DNA from: Mycolicibacterium goodii
GTDB lineage: Bacteria; Actinomycetota; Actinomycetes; Mycobacteriales; Mycobacteriaceae
Assembly (NCBI RefSeq): GCF_001187505.1
Contig: NZ_CP012150.1
Location: 5,180,048 to 5,244,047, forward strand
Reading direction: 5' to 3'
Length of the DNA stretch: 64,000 bases
In this document: positions 44,674 through 54,715 of the stretch, piece after piece
Position numbering within the stretch: position 1 is the first letter of the stretch
How the letters are laid out: each line of letters begins with the position of its first letter
Made by a program: the position numbers and the translations under genes
The notes under the pieces: generated by a model
What the model was told of the DNA's origin: nothing
Seen by the model: only the letters and a program-made list of their open reading frames with translations
Databases searched by the model: none

Positions 44674-46059
44674 TCAGGACCCAACTCTGAGCGCCGCAGC
44701 GAACATCGCGTCGGTGCCGTGGCGGTGCGGCCACAGCTGGACGTGCGGGCCGTCGCCGAGATCCCCGACCGGAGCGAACAACGGCCTGGTGTCGACGGCC
44801 GTCACCGGATGCCTGCGCACCGCGTCGGCCACGACGCCGACCGTCTCGGCCAGGTGCGGCGAACATGTCGCGTACAGCACCACCCCGCCGGGCCGGGTCA
44901 ATCGGATCGCCGCAGCCAGCAGCTCGCGCTGCAGCCGGGTCAGCGCGGCGACATCACCCGGTTGGCGGCGCCAGCGTGACTCGGGGCGGCGCCGCAGCGC
45001 CCCCAAACCGGTACACGGCGCGTCGACCAGCACGCGGTCGAAACCGGGTTCCAGTCCGGATTCCCGGCCGTCCACGCGGTGCACCTGCACACCGAGTCCC
45101 CTGGTGTTCTCCTCGACCAGGTCGGCGCGCCGTTCGGCGGGTTCCACCGCGGCGACCCGGGCGCCCGTGGCCGCGCCGATCGACGCGAGCAGCGCGGTCT
45201 TGCCACCCGGTCCCGAGCACAGGTCCAGCCACCGGCCGTGGTCGGGGCCGTCGACCTCGGCGAGCGTGAGCGCGCGCGCCACGAGTTGGCTGCCCTCGTC
45301 CTGCACCTGCGCGGCGCCGTCGCGCACGGCGGGCACCCGGCCCGGATCTCCCCCGCTCAGGTACACCGCGTACGGCGAATAACGGCCGACGGTGCCGCCG
45401 GTCTGCTCGGCGAGTTCCTCGGCGGTGATCGCGGTGGGCCGGGCGGCCAGGTGCACGGCGGGCCGCGCGTCGTCGCTGGCGAGCAGCGCGTCGAGTTCAC
45501 CGGCCGCCGCCCCGAGCGCATCGGTGAACGCCTGCGCGATCCACCGCGGATGGGCGTGCACGAAGGCCGTGTGGCCCACCGGGTCGGTGTCGGCGGACGG
45601 CGCGAGCTCCTCGATCCAGCCCTGCTCGTCGCGGCCGGAGATGGTGCGCAGCACACCGTTGACGAATCCGGCTCGGGCCGAATCGAATTCGATGCCGGCC
45701 TGCTCGACGGTGGTGGACACCGCGGCGTGCGGTTCGACCCGCGTGCGCAGCAGTTGATAGGTGCCGAGCCGCAACAGGTCCAGCAGGATCGGATCGATGC
45801 GCTCGGTGGGCCTGCCCGCGGCGCGTTCGATGACCGCGTCGAGCAGGCCGAGGCTGCGGCACGCGCCGTAGGTCAGCTCGGTGGCGAACGCGGCGTCGCG
45901 ACCGTCGATACCGCGCTCGCGCAGCAGCGCGGGCAGCGCGAGGTTGGCGTACGCGTCGCGTTCGGACACCGCGCGCAGCACGTCGAACGCGACCCGGCGG
46001 GCCGGGTCGAGCGGTTTGCGTCGCGGCGGGCGTTTGTGCTGCGGCCGATCGCGTTTCAC
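44674..46059 (-). CDS. rsmB: 16S rRNA m5C967 methyltransferase (RsmB/Fmu)
   Basis: SAM-dependent methyltransferase of 16S rRNA cytosine, 461 residues. The N-terminal NusB-like domain includes ELTYGACR near 62-69. The SAM loop is [14 protein letters not shown] near 281-294. Both catalytic cysteines are present, in [18 protein letters not shown] near 350-367 and YATCSPH near 400-406. The N-terminus is basic ([14 protein letters not shown]). The start overlaps the fmt stop by four bases. Confidence 0.95.
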   Translation of the reverse strand: MKRDRPQHKRPPRRKPLDPARRVAFDVLRAVSERDAYANLALPALLRERGIDGRDAAFATELTYGACRSLGLLDAVIERAAGRPTERIDPILLDLLRLGTYQLLRTRVEPHAAVSTTVEQAGIEFDSARAGFVNGVLRTISGRDEQGWIEELAPSADTDPVGHTAFVHAHPRWIAQAFTDALGAAAGELDALLASDDARPAVHLAARPTAITAEELAEQTGGTVGRYSPYAVYLSGGDPGRVPAVRDGAAQVQDEGSQLVARALTLAEVDGPDHGRWLDLCSGPGGKTALLASIGAATGARVAAVEPAERRADLVEENTRGLGVQVHRVDGRESGLEPGFDRVLVDAPCTGLGALRRRPESRWRRQPGDVAALTRLQRELLAAAIRLTRPGGVVLYATCSPHLAETVGVVADAVRRHPVTAVDTRPLFAPVGDLGDGPHVQLWPHRHGTDAMFAAALRVGS

Positions 46060-46994
46060 GAGGCACGCACCGGTTCTTCGAGACGGGCACCGCGGGCCCA
46101 GTCCGAGGCGTTCATGAGCTTTTTGCCGGGCGGCTGCACCTGGCCCAGCCGCACCGGATGCGATCCGGTGCCGACGTGAACGCTGTTGCGGCCCACCCGG
46201 ATCTCACCGGGCTCCAGCGCCCCGGCCTGCTCGGCGTGACTGTCCTGGGTCACCGGGCCCAGCTTGACCCGCAGGTCGCCGATCATGGTCCACGCGCCCG
46301 GGTTCGGGGTGACCGCGCGGATGCGCCGGTCGACGACGTGTGCGGGCAGATCCCAGCGCACGCGCGCCGATTCGACGGTGATCTTGGGGGCGATGGTGAC
46401 GCCCTCGGCCGGTTGCGGCACCGCGGTCAACGACCCGTCGGCGATGCCGTCGATCGTGCGCTCCAGCAGTGCCGCACCCGAATCGGCAAGGCGGGCAAGC
46501 AGATCACCCGCGGTGTCGGTGTCGCGCACGGTCTCGGTGACCACGCCGTACACCGGTCCGGAATCCAGCGCGGGTTCGATCTGGAACGTCGTCGCACCGG
46601 TCACGGTGTCGCCGGCGGCGATCGCGGCCTGCACCGGCGCGGCACCGCGCCACGCGGGCAGCAGCGAGAAGTGCAGGTTGATCCAGCCGTGCCGCGGCAC
46701 CGCGAGAATCCGTTCGCTCAGCAGCGCTCCGTAGGCCACGACCGCGCAGCAGTCCGGTGCCAGGTCGGTGAGTTCGGCGACGAACTCGTCGCCGTTGGGC
46801 CGCTGCGGGCGCAGCAGCGGGATGTCGTGTTCGAGCGCCAACCGGGCCACCGGCGACGGCGTGGGCTTACCGCGTCGGCCGGCGGCCGCGTCGGGCCGCG
46901 ACAGCACCGCCACCACGTCGTGACGTGGAGATTCGATCAGCCGGCGCAGCGACGGCAACGCGGGTTCGGGGGTTCCGGCAAAGACGAGGCGCAC
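46056..46994 (-). CDS. fmt: Methionyl-tRNA formyltransferase
   Basis: Formylates initiator methionyl-tRNA using 10-formyl-tetrahydrofolate; 312 residues. N-terminal Rossmann-like domain with [13 protein letters not shown] near 4-16, catalytic loop [17 protein letters not shown] near 106-122 with Asn/His, and DSGPVYG near 144. GTG start six bases after TAGACT. The pair fmt-rsmB is conserved widely. Confidence 0.96.
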   Translation of the reverse strand: MRLVFAGTPEPALPSLRRLIESPRHDVVAVLSRPDAAAGRRGKPTPSPVARLALEHDIPLLRPQRPNGDEFVAELTDLAPDCCAVVAYGALLSERILAVPRHGWINLHFSLLPAWRGAAPVQAAIAAGDTVTGATTFQIEPALDSGPVYGVVTETVRDTDTAGDLLARLADSGAALLERTIDGIADGSLTAVPQPAEGVTIAPKITVESARVRWDLPAHVVDRRIRAVTPNPGAWTMIGDLRVKLGPVTQDSHAEQAGALEPGEIRVGRNSVHVGTGSHPVRLGQVQPPGKKLMNASDWARGARLEEPVRAS

Positions 46995-47000
46995 TGCGCC

Positions 47001-47006
47001 AGTCTA
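47001..47006 (-). promoter_or_regulatory. Putative -10 (TAGACT) for leaderless fmt
   Basis: TAGACT on the minus strand, six bases GGCGCA, then GTG of fmt. It sits in the 30-bp gap after the LemA gene. The tight spacing leaves no room for a ribosome-binding site. Confidence 0.5.
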
Positions 47007-47024
47007 GGGAAGCCCCAAGCCGCC

Positions 47025-47558
47025 TCACCGCGGTGTCTGGTAGTACTCCCGCTCACAGACGCCGGCCGCCGACGCCACGTACATCCACGGGATGCTGCCG
47101 ACCATGCGGTTGAGGGTGGCCACGGCGTCGTTGTAGTACTGCCGCGCGAATGCCAGCTTGTTCTCGGTGTCGGCGAGGTTCTGCTGCAGGTGCAGGAAGT
47201 TGTTCGACGAGCTCAGGCCCGGATGCGACGAGCCCAGTGACAGTACACCCGCGATCGCGGTGTCGAGTTGGCGTTCGGCGGCGCTGCGCTGGGCCACCGA
47301 GGTCCCGGCGGTCGCGGCGGCCAACGCCGCGCGGGCCGCGGTGACCTGGTTGAGGATCACCTGCTCGTGGGCGGCGTAGGTCTGCACGGTGTGCACCAGG
47401 CCGGGGATCAGCGCGGCCCGTCTGGTCAGCTCGACGTCGATACCGCTGAGCGCTTCGGCGACATGCACGTCGGCGGCGCGAAGCCGGTTGTAGCCCACCA
47501 CGAAACCGATGAGCACCGCCACCGCGAGCAGCAGTACCACCACCAACAGCACGGTCAC
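47025..47558 (-). CDS. LemA family protein
   Basis: A 177-residue LemA-type protein: one N-terminal transmembrane helix (about 1-22), then a helical bundle outside or inside the membrane. Family marks are the NRL turn after the helix, AALIPGLVHTVQTYAAHEQ near 50-68 and NNFLHLQQNLADTENKLAFARQYYNDAVATLNRMV near 112-146. Function unknown. I start at GTG 47558, overlapping the DUF2207 stop by four bases, since the hydrophobic helix begins there. Pairs of LemA and DUF2207 proteins are a recurrent gene arrangement. Confidence 0.85.
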   Translation of the reverse strand: MTVLLVVVLLLAVAVLIGFVVGYNRLRAADVHVAEALSGIDVELTRRAALIPGLVHTVQTYAAHEQVILNQVTAARAALAAATAGTSVAQRSAAERQLDTAIAGVLSLGSSHPGLSSSNNFLHLQQNLADTENKLAFARQYYNDAVATLNRMVGSIPWMYVASAAGVCEREYYQTPR

Positions 47559-49366
47559 CACGAACCGCCTCCTCCCCCGCCACCACCGCCGCCGCCACCG
47601 CCGCTGGACCCGCCGCCCGAGGACGAGGACGACGAAGACGACGACTGCGACGCGGTGTATGCACTCATCGACGACGATAGCGCCGACTCGAAGCTGTCGA
47701 AGCTCGCGGCGGAACCGCCCGAGAAACCGGAGCCGCTGTCGGACGACGACGAGTGGTACCACTGCGGTTGGGGTGCAACGGTACCCATGGTGTCCTGGTA
47801 CTTCTTGGCCCACAGCGCCGCGGTTCCCGCCGCGACCGCGTACGGGAGGTAGGCGATGTAGGTGTCTTGACGCGCCGCGAAGTCGAACCGGGTCTCGGCC
47901 AAATCCGTCGACAGCAACCGGTGGAATCCGCCTGCCCTCGACCACAATTGGCGACCGGCCGGGGTGCGGCGGGTGCCCAGGCCGCCGAGCCACGAGCCGA
48001 CCGAGAACACGAAGAACGCCGCACACGGCAGGCCCGCCGTCGTGGTCGAGATGCCGAACCACAGGCAGAAACCGCTCAGTGCACCGACGAACGCGATCAG
48101 GTTGGCGACCCGCAGCCACAGTTCGTTGCGGCGGCGAACCATGAGCCCGCCGTCGAACGCCCATCTCTTGACCTCGGCCGTCATGTCGGTCTTGGCCCGG
48201 TTGAGTTTCTTGCCCGCCGTCACCGAACCGTCCGCCCGGAACGTCGCACCCGGGCTCATCACCTTCAGGGCGGAGCCGACCGCGATGCCGACCTCGTCGA
48301 CGTCGGCCCACGCCGCGGCAGGGGCCATCCCCCGGATGCTCCAGCGGCTTTCGCTCTCCTGCTGCAGTGAGATCAGGCCGCGGTCGGCGAGGTGGAACAG
48401 CGTGGCGGTGAGTCCCGTGGCGGGCACGGTCTCGGTGCGGATGAACTCCAGCTGCACCGGGCCCAGCCCGTCCGGTGGTGCGTACTGCAACGGGAATCCG
48501 GGCGACGGTTCGATCGTGGTCCGCAGCCACAGCAGCGCCGCCAGCGCGGCCAGCACCGTCAGGCCGGCGATGGTGACCAGCCGCGGGACCGACCGGCCCA
48601 GCACGGGATCCCACGCGTAGGGCCACGGCAGTTCGACCTGCGCCGGTGTCGGCACGTCCACCCCCGCGCGCACGGTCACCGGGGTTCTCGGGTCGAGGTT
48701 GGCCGCCTCGATACGCACGGTGTCACCGGCGACCGTGAGGTCACACGGTGTCCCGACGCCGTAGCCGACGCTGCACTGGGCCCCCGTGGCGTCGCCGGGC
48801 AGCGTCACCGCGATGTCGGCGTGCAGGATGCGGTTGTTCCAGGCGGGGGCGATCACGTTCCAGTAGAAGGCTGTTCGGGCCTGCGGGTCGCCGGTTTGCC
48901 CGGCGAACCGGCGGTCGGCGCCGACGCTGCCCGCATCGAGCACACCCGGGATCGTGTAGCGGATCTCGAACACGTGGCTGCCGTACGGCAGCGTCGAGTC
49001 GGGGTCGCCGATCTTGGCGACCCGGAAGCGTTTGTTGTCGGTCCACAGCAGCTCGTAGGGCGCCGGCAGGCCGTCGAGGTCGATCGACAGGATGTCGGGT
49101 ACCTGGCGGACCCGGGAATCGTTCTGGTTCGCCACATCCCAGTACCGGAAGATGCCGTGGCGTCCGCTCGGGAAGTCGGCGGTGATGGTCTCCACGGCCG
49201 TCAACTCGCCGTCGGCGGCGACGCTGAAATCGGCACGGTAGTCGGTGATCACCACGGGGTCGTCGACGTTCGCGACGTCACCGCCACCGCCGTCGAAGAG
49301 CACCGGCCACACCAGACCGAACACGATGAGCGCCAAGGTGAACGTCCACGCCAGGACCCGTCGCAC
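47555..49366 (-). CDS. DUF2207 membrane protein with Gly/Ser-rich tail
   Basis: A 603-residue envelope protein. A signal or anchor helix is at about 5-24, followed by a large extracytoplasmic DUF2207 domain (DYRADFSVAADGELTAVETI near 43-62). Hydrophobic helices lie near 247-266 and at two sites in 410-450. The C-terminus is Ser-rich and ends in a long Gly run then Ser-Trp. Such YciQ-like proteins with a glycine tail often sit beside LemA, as here. The start at GTG 49366 has AGGAGG four bases upstream; an ATG at 49387 is the alternative. Function unknown. Confidence 0.8.
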   Translation of the reverse strand: MRRVLAWTFTLALIVFGLVWPVLFDGGGGDVANVDDPVVITDYRADFSVAADGELTAVETITADFPSGRHGIFRYWDVANQNDSRVRQVPDILSIDLDGLPAPYELLWTDNKRFRVAKIGDPDSTLPYGSHVFEIRYTIPGVLDAGSVGADRRFAGQTGDPQARTAFYWNVIAPAWNNRILHADIAVTLPGDATGAQCSVGYGVGTPCDLTVAGDTVRIEAANLDPRTPVTVRAGVDVPTPAQVELPWPYAWDPVLGRSVPRLVTIAGLTVLAALAALLWLRTTIEPSPGFPLQYAPPDGLGPVQLEFIRTETVPATGLTATLFHLADRGLISLQQESESRWSIRGMAPAAAWADVDEVGIAVGSALKVMSPGATFRADGSVTAGKKLNRAKTDMTAEVKRWAFDGGLMVRRRNELWLRVANLIAFVGALSGFCLWFGISTTTAGLPCAAFFVFSVGSWLGGLGTRRTPAGRQLWSRAGGFHRLLSTDLAETRFDFAARQDTYIAYLPYAVAAGTAALWAKKYQDTMGTVAPQPQWYHSSSSDSGSGFSGGSAASFDSFESALSSSMSAYTASQSSSSSSSSSGGGSSGGGGGGGGGGGGGSW

Positions 49367-49432
49367 GCCGCCTCCTGTCCGTATCATCCGGTTGTCATCC
49401 GGTTCGCGGCCCCGCGGCGCGGAGCGTGCGCA

Positions 49433-51433
49433 TCAGCCTATGTGCAACGGGTCGATCTGGACGCGAGATGGCTCCTGGTCGTGGCGCGCGCTGAGCACCG
49501 CGGTCGCGCGGCGCAGCGCGGCCGCCAGCGCCAGGCCGCCGCTGCGCGGCACCCGCACCAGCATGCGGCTCACCTCGGCGTCGGCCTCGACCCCGGGTGG
49601 CCTGCGCGCCCCGAACGGCAGGTCGACGGGCCCCAACTGTTCGGCGCCGTCGGGCAACTGGGCATGTTCCAGCAGCGCCGTCACCGCCTGCGGGGTGCCG
49701 TCCACCGCGGCCATGTGCACCGCGGGTGGCAGGCCGACCTCACCGCGGCTGTCGAGTTCGGCCTCGGCGTGGCCTGCCGGATCCCAGCGGATGAGCGCCT
49801 GCACGGTGGGCAGCGCCGATTCCGCCACCACCGCGACGACACCACCGTCGCTGCGGGGCCGCACCAGCGCCGCGGCCGCCATCCATCGGCGCAGCGTGTC
49901 CTCGGCGGCGCGCAGGTCCTGCCTGCCCAGCAGCGCCCACGCGTCGAGCAGCAGGGCCGCGCCGTAGCCGCCGTCGGCGGCGGGCTCGGCGCCCGGTGTG
50001 CTCACCACGAGCGCGCGGTCACCACGCACGTCGGAGACGACGCTGTCACCGCCCGAGGTGATCACCGGCGTGCCGGGGAACGCCCGCCCGAGCTCCTCGG
50101 CGGTGCGTCGCGCCCCCACCACGACCGCGCGGACCGCATCGGAACCGCAACGCGCGCAACGCAACGCGGGTTCGGCCCGGCCGCACCACCGGCACTGGGC
50201 GGCGGCGCTGTCCCGGTCGGGCAGGGCCAGCGGTCCGGTGCAGTGCCTGCACCGGGTGACGGTGCGGCAGCGGGCACATGCCAGGGCGGGCACGTAGCCG
50301 CGGCGCGGCACCTGGATGAGCACCGGGCGGTCGGCCTCGAGCGCCGCCCTGGCGGCCTGTAACGCCATCGACGGCAGGCGCGCGCTGTGCGCCGCCGGAT
50401 CGCGCTCCTGCTGAAACCCGCTCTCGTCCAACGCGACGACGCGCGGTGCGACGGCCCGCACCGTCGCGCGGGTCGCGACCAGATCGTGCGCCCAGCGGGT
50501 GCGCACCAACGCCTGCGCCTCCGCGGTGCGCGCATAGCCGCCGATGATCGCGGCACAACGCAATTGGTGCGCGCGGAGCATGGCGACCTCGCGGGCGTGC
50601 GGATAGGGGGCGCGTGGTTCGGCGAGGTTGTCGTCACCGTCGTCCCACACCAGGATCAGCCCGAGATCGGCGACCGGCGCGAAAACCGCGCTGCGGGTGC
50701 CGATCACGACGCGGGCGTTTCCGCGCAGCGCGGCCAGCCAGCGCCGGTACCGCGCCGACGGGCCGAGTCCGGCCGACAGTGCGACGACGCGCGACTCGGG
50801 CAGGTGCGCGGTGACGGCGGCGTACAAGGCGTCGACGTCCCGCTGGTCGGGCATGATCGCCAGCACGCCCTGGCCCGCGTTCACGGTCGTCGCGGCGGCC
50901 TCGGCCAACCGGTGCGCCCACCGCTCACCGGGCAGCGCCTGCCACACGGCGCGCGCCGCGCGTCCCTCTCCGAGTGCGGTGAGGAACTGTTCGCCGCGCG
51001 CGTAGCGCGCCCAGCCGCCCGGGTCGACGGCGACCGCCGGGATCGGTTCGGGTTCTCCGACAACCTGTTTCTCCACTGTGGCGTGCCGCGGTGGGATCGC
51101 CAGCCGCAGCACGTCGGGGCGGGTGCCCGCGTAGCGCGCGGCGACGGCGTCGACCAGGCGCCGCACATCGGTGCTCAGCACCGGTTCGGGTGAGACCACC
51201 TTGTCCAGCCAGCCCAGCTTGCCCTCGTGCTCGGTGTCGGATCGGCGCTCCAGGATGAACGCGTCCACCAGCCGGCCGTGGAAGCGCACCTTGGCCCGCA
51301 CACCGGGTTGGGCGTTGTCGGACAGTTCCTCGGACACCAGATAGTCGAACTCGCGGTCGAGGTGCGGCACCGACAGCATCGGCAGCACCCGCGCGATCGG
51401 TTCGTGTTCGGCGGCTCGCCGGGTGAGGGTCAC
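49433..51433 (-). CDS. priA: Replication restart protein PriA, helicase motifs lost
   Basis: PriA-family protein, 666 residues, for restart of stalled replication forks. The N-terminal DNA-binding domain is recognisable (LDREFDYLV near 25-33, [18 protein letters not shown] near 44-61). The two zinc sites are complete: eight cysteines in four CxxC pairs near 383-432. But where Walker A should stand the sequence reads [11 protein letters not shown], and where the DEEH box should be it reads ILVWDDGDD. Actinobacterial PriA proteins are known to lack helicase motifs, so it is probably not an ATPase. Start GTG 51433 overlaps the upstream stop by four bases. Confidence 0.9.
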   Translation of the reverse strand: MTLTRRAAEHEPIARVLPMLSVPHLDREFDYLVSEELSDNAQPGVRAKVRFHGRLVDAFILERRSDTEHEGKLGWLDKVVSPEPVLSTDVRRLVDAVAARYAGTRPDVLRLAIPPRHATVEKQVVGEPEPIPAVAVDPGGWARYARGEQFLTALGEGRAARAVWQALPGERWAHRLAEAAATTVNAGQGVLAIMPDQRDVDALYAAVTAHLPESRVVALSAGLGPSARYRRWLAALRGNARVVIGTRSAVFAPVADLGLILVWDDGDDNLAEPRAPYPHAREVAMLRAHQLRCAAIIGGYARTAEAQALVRTRWAHDLVATRATVRAVAPRVVALDESGFQQERDPAAHSARLPSMALQAARAALEADRPVLIQVPRRGYVPALACARCRTVTRCRHCTGPLALPDRDSAAAQCRWCGRAEPALRCARCGSDAVRAVVVGARRTAEELGRAFPGTPVITSGGDSVVSDVRGDRALVVSTPGAEPAADGGYGAALLLDAWALLGRQDLRAAEDTLRRWMAAAALVRPRSDGGVVAVVAESALPTVQALIRWDPAGHAEAELDSRGEVGLPPAVHMAAVDGTPQAVTALLEHAQLPDGAEQLGPVDLPFGARRPPGVEADAEVSRMLVRVPRSGGLALAAALRRATAVLSARHDQEPSRVQIDPLHIG

Positions 51434-52113
51434 TGCGCAGGTGTCCCGCGACCGGTGAACAGACCCGCGGTGATCAGCAGCAGCGACGCCGCGTACGCCC
51501 ACCAGATCGGCACGGCCAGCGCCTGGTCACCGCGCACGAATTCGCTGATGCCGATCATCGCGTCCGACACCGCGAAGCACACCGCACCCGCCGCGGTCCA
51601 CGGCGTCGGCAGCCCGGCCAGCAGCGCCGCGCTCACCATGGCACCCAACACCGCGATGTAGGCCGTCACCGGCACGGCCATGCCCTGCTCGACCAGGCGC
51701 GGCCAGAACCACGCCAACAGCGCCAGGCACGCGACGATGGTCACGGCCACCGCGATCAGCCGGCCGCGGGAGCGTCGTGCGAGCGGCACCAGCGCGGCCA
51801 GGAAGCACAGGTGCGCGATGAGGAACGCCGCCAGACCCCCGACGAACGACGGCGCCCACCACGGGATCGCCAGCAGGAAGTCGCCGACGGCCGAGCACAG
51901 CAGCGCGGCGACCAGCCAGCGTCGCTCGCGGCGGATCGGATGCGTCAGCGCGGCCGCGGCCAGCAGGATGGCCGCGAGCGCCTTCACCGCGGGCTGCGCG
52001 GCGAACTGGCCGGTCAGCGCGGCACCCGTGGGCAACCGCAGTGCGGTGACGACGAGGAAAACGCCGTAGCCTGCGCCGACGACCGCGGCAGCGCCCCACG
52101 GCCACAGTGTCAC
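51430..52113 (-). CDS. YhhN-family membrane protein (lysoplasmalogenase-like)
   Basis: A 227-residue protein with about eight transmembrane helices of the YhhN/TMEM86 family. Known animal members hydrolyse the vinyl-ether bond of lysoplasmalogens; activity in mycobacteria is not established. Family features: [12 protein letters not shown] near 75-86, [12 protein letters not shown] near 97-108, and a conserved Asp in [13 protein letters not shown] near 184-196. GTG 52113 was chosen since the hydrophobic part begins there. Its stop overlaps priA by four bases. Confidence 0.8.
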   Translation of the reverse strand: MTLWPWGAAAVVGAGYGVFLVVTALRLPTGAALTGQFAAQPAVKALAAILLAAAALTHPIRRERRWLVAALLCSAVGDFLLAIPWWAPSFVGGLAAFLIAHLCFLAALVPLARRSRGRLIAVAVTIVACLALLAWFWPRLVEQGMAVPVTAYIAVLGAMVSAALLAGLPTPWTAAGAVCFAVSDAMIGISEFVRGDQALAVPIWWAYAASLLLITAGLFTGRGTPAQ

Positions 52114-52123
52114 GCGGTGTGCG

Positions 52124-52129
52124 TACGGT
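52124..52129 (+). promoter_or_regulatory. Putative -10 (TACGGT) for the leaderless esterase gene
   Basis: TACGGT, six bases GTCGGT, then the GTG at 52136. The divergent YhhN start is only 22 bp away, so the -35 must lie inside that gene's coding sequence. No ribosome-binding site is seen. Confidence 0.5.
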
Positions 52130-52135
52130 GTCGGT

Positions 52136-53083
52136 GTGTCTGTTGCTGACGAGAAACCGGCCCTCGATGCCATTCTGCAGAAGGTACTGGAGCTTGTGCC
52201 GTTCCAACTGTCCACCGCCGATGGTGTCGAGGTGGCGCGCCGCAAGTTCAGCGAACTCCCGCGCGCCGAGATCCATCCCGAGCTGAACGTGCACGACCGC
52301 ACGATCGACGGCCCGGCCGGCCCCATCCCGGTCCGGGTGTACCGCCCACCGACATCCGACGACGTCACACTGCCGATCGTGCTGTTCTTCCACGGCGGCG
52401 GCTGGTCCGTCGGCGACCTGGACAGCTACGACACCACGGCGCGGCGGCATGCGGCGGGTGCCGAGGCGGTCGTGGTGTCGGTGGATTACCGCCTGGCGCC
52501 CGAGCATCCCTACCCCGCCGCGGTCGACGACGTGTGGGCCGCCACCCAGTGGGTTGCCGGGCACGCCGCAGAACTCGGTGGTGACGCCGAGCGGCTCGCG
52601 GTCGCCGGGGATTCCGCGGGGGGCAACCTCGCCGCGGTGGTCGCCCAGCTGGCGCGTGACACCGGCGCACCGGCGCTGCGGTTCCAGCTGCTGTGGTACC
52701 CGGCCACCACATGGGACACGTCGCTGCCTTCGTTCAGCGAGAACGCCGACGCCCCGATCCTGGCGATCGACGCGGTCAAGGGGTTCTCGGCCTGGTACGC
52801 CGGCCACGTGGATCTGTCCGATCCGCCTGCCACGCTGGTGCCTGCCCGGGCCGCCGACCTGTCCGGTCTGGCGCAGGCCTACATCGCGGTGGCGGGCCAC
52901 GATCCGCTGCGCGACGACGGTGTGCGCTACGGCGAACTGCTGGCCGCGGCCGGGGTTCCCGTCGAGGTGCACAACGCCGACACGCTCGTGCACGGCTACC
53001 TCGGCTACTCGGGCGTGGTGCCCGCGGCCACCGAGGCCTTCGACCGCGGGCTCGCCGCGCTGCGCGCCGCGCTGCACACCTGA
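52136..53083 (+). CDS. Alpha/beta-hydrolase esterase, HSL family (LipI/LipH-like)
   Basis: A 315-residue carboxylesterase of the hormone-sensitive-lipase branch. The oxyanion motif HGGGW is at about 85-89, the nucleophile Ser in GDSAGG near 160-165, the Asp in [10 protein letters not shown] near 252-261 and the His in TLVHGYLGY near 283-291. No signal peptide. In M. tuberculosis the esterases Rv1399c/Rv1400c lie close to priA, so a LipI/LipH orthologue is likely. Substrates are short-chain esters in known homologues. It converges on metQ, with 16 bp between stops. Confidence 0.88.
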   Translation: MSVADEKPALDAILQKVLELVPFQLSTADGVEVARRKFSELPRAEIHPELNVHDRTIDGPAGPIPVRVYRPPTSDDVTLPIVLFFHGGGWSVGDLDSYDTTARRHAAGAEAVVVSVDYRLAPEHPYPAAVDDVWAATQWVAGHAAELGGDAERLAVAGDSAGGNLAAVVAQLARDTGAPALRFQLLWYPATTWDTSLPSFSENADAPILAIDAVKGFSAWYAGHVDLSDPPATLVPARAADLSGLAQAYIAVAGHDPLRDDGVRYGELLAAAGVPVEVHNADTLVHGYLGYSGVVPAATEAFDRGLAALRAALHT

Positions 53084-53099
53084 CGGAATTTCCGGTCGG

Positions 53100-53939
53100 T
53101 CAGAACGCCGGGGACACGTCGCCGCCGGGCCAGCGCTGTTTGATGAAGTCGCGGGTGGCATCGCTGTGCAGCAGCTCGTCGAGCTTGACGATGTCCGGAT
53201 CGTCCTTGTTGTCCTCGCGGCTGACCAGGAAGTTCGCGTACTGGTTGTCCTCCAGCGATTCGACGATCAGCGCGTCCTTGAGGGTGTAGCCGGCGTCCAG
53301 GAAGTAGTTGCCGTTGAGGATCGCGAGGTCGACGTCGGGAACCGCCTTGGCCTGCAGATCCGGTGCGGCCTCGATGAATTGGAGGTTCTTCGGGTTGCCG
53401 ACGGTGTGCACGTTCACCGGCCCGTCGGTGGGCAGCGTCACCAGGTGTTCGGAGGCCAGCAGGGCCAGGGCACGGGCCTGGTTGGAGCCGTCGTCGGTGA
53501 TGCTGATCTTGGCGCCGTTCGGGAGATCCTTTGCGCTGCGGTACTTCTCGGAGAACGCGGCGTAGGGCTCGATGTGCACGCCGGGGAACGCGTGCAGCTG
53601 GTAGCCGAAGTCGGCGATCTGCTCGTCGAGGTAGGGCTTGTGCTGGAAGTAGTTGGCGTCGATGTCACCCTCGGACAGCCAGCGGTTGCCCAGTGAGTAG
53701 TCGTCGAACACGCGGATGTCGAAGTCCAGCCCGGCGTCCTTGGCCTGGCCGTTCTTGATGAACTCGAGGATCTCGGCGTGCGGCACCTGGGTCGCCGCGA
53801 CGGTGAGTTTCTTCTCGCCGGATCCGCGCAGCCAGACGAATCCGGCGACGACGAGCACCACGACGACGACGGCCGCGATGCCCAGGTACAGCGGGGTTTT
53901 CCGCTTGGGCGGGCCGTCGATGTTCTCGGATGTGGACAT
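53100..53939 (-). CDS. metQ: Methionine ABC transporter substrate-binding protein MetQ, TM-anchored
   Basis: NLPA-family binding protein for methionine import, 279 residues. Recognised from VAATQVPHAEILEFIK near 46-61, DYSLGNRWLSEGDIDANYFQHKPYL near 80-104 and ALAILNGNYFLDAGY-type sequence near 210-224. Usual MetQ proteins are lipoproteins, but here residues 16-37 form a hydrophobic helix with no lipobox cysteine, so it is probably anchored by an uncleaved helix. GGAAG precedes the ATG. Last gene of metN-metI-metQ. Confidence 0.9.
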   Translation of the reverse strand: MSTSENIDGPPKRKTPLYLGIAAVVVVVLVVAGFVWLRGSGEKKLTVAATQVPHAEILEFIKNGQAKDAGLDFDIRVFDDYSLGNRWLSEGDIDANYFQHKPYLDEQIADFGYQLHAFPGVHIEPYAAFSEKYRSAKDLPNGAKISITDDGSNQARALALLASEHLVTLPTDGPVNVHTVGNPKNLQFIEAAPDLQAKAVPDVDLAILNGNYFLDAGYTLKDALIVESLEDNQYANFLVSREDNKDDPDIVKLDELLHSDATRDFIKQRWPGGDVSPAF

Positions 53940-53983
53940 GGATGTACTTCCGTTTCTGTCGGTGAGATGGAGCGGACGGGAGG

Positions 53984-54715
53984 CTATGCGGTCAGGTGCT
54001 GCGATTCGCCGGCGTCACGGCCGGTGCGCCGGGCGCGGTGGTCGGTCCTGCGGGCGAAGTAGTCGCCGACGACCTGGAAGATCTGCGCGAACACGATGAG
54101 CAGCAGCACGGTCGACCACAGCACCGGGCCGTCGTACGAGCGGGCACCGTAGCGGATCGCCAGATCGCCCAGCCCGCCGCCGCCGATCACGCCCGCCAGG
54201 GCCGAGAAGCCCAGCAGCGCAATGATCGTGATGGTGAGCCCGGCGATGATGCCGCTGATCGCCTCGGGCAGAAGGGTTTTCGTGATGATCTGCCATCGGG
54301 TGGCGCCTACCACGCGCGCCGCGTCGATCTTGCCCGAATCGACATCGCGCAGTGACGATTCCACGAGCCGCGCCAGAAACGGGACGGTGCCGATGGTCAA
54401 CGGCACCATCGCGGCGACCGTGCCGAGGCTCGAGCCGACCAGCAGCCGGCCCAACGGCCACAGCGCGATCACCAACACCAGGAACGGCAGGGAGCGCGTG
54501 ACGTTCACCACGACACCCAGCGAGCTGTTGAGCCAGCGGATCGGGGCCAGCCCGCCCGGCGCGGTGGCGTAGAGCAGCACACCGAGCGGGATGCCGAGCA
54601 GCACCACGAAGAAGAACGGCACGAACACCAGTTGCAGGGTCTGGCCGATGGCCACCGGCACCGCGTCGGTCTCGAACAGGATCGAGTCGTCGAACCACTG
54701 GCGCAACGCGCTCAC
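53984..54715 (-). CDS. metI: Methionine ABC transporter permease MetI
   Basis: Five-helix permease of the methionine importer, 243 residues. The ATPase-contact EAA-like loop is RVVGATRWQIITKTLLPEAISGI near 134-156 and the family sequence LARLVESSLRDVDSGKIDAA precedes it. Start GTG 54715 overlaps the metN stop by four bases (GTGA); an upstream ATG would add residues that lie within metN. MetN and MetI form the complex at the membrane with MetQ. Confidence 0.92.
   Translation of the reverse strand: MSALRQWFDDSILFETDAVPVAIGQTLQLVFVPFFFVVLLGIPLGVLLYATAPGGLAPIRWLNSSLGVVVNVTRSLPFLVLVIALWPLGRLLVGSSLGTVAAMVPLTIGTVPFLARLVESSLRDVDSGKIDAARVVGATRWQIITKTLLPEAISGIIAGLTITIIALLGFSALAGVIGGGGLGDLAIRYGARSYDGPVLWSTVLLLIVFAQIFQVVGDYFARRTDHRARRTGRDAGESQHLTA

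Noticed and set aside
48392..50362. 656-codon frame antisense to DUF2207 and priA
   Set aside because: Covers two real genes on the other strand and has no recognisable fold.
53084..53099. Short palindrome CGGAATTTCCG between the esterase and metQ stops as a terminator
   Set aside because: Its arms are five bases with a one-base centre, so no stable RNA hairpin can form.
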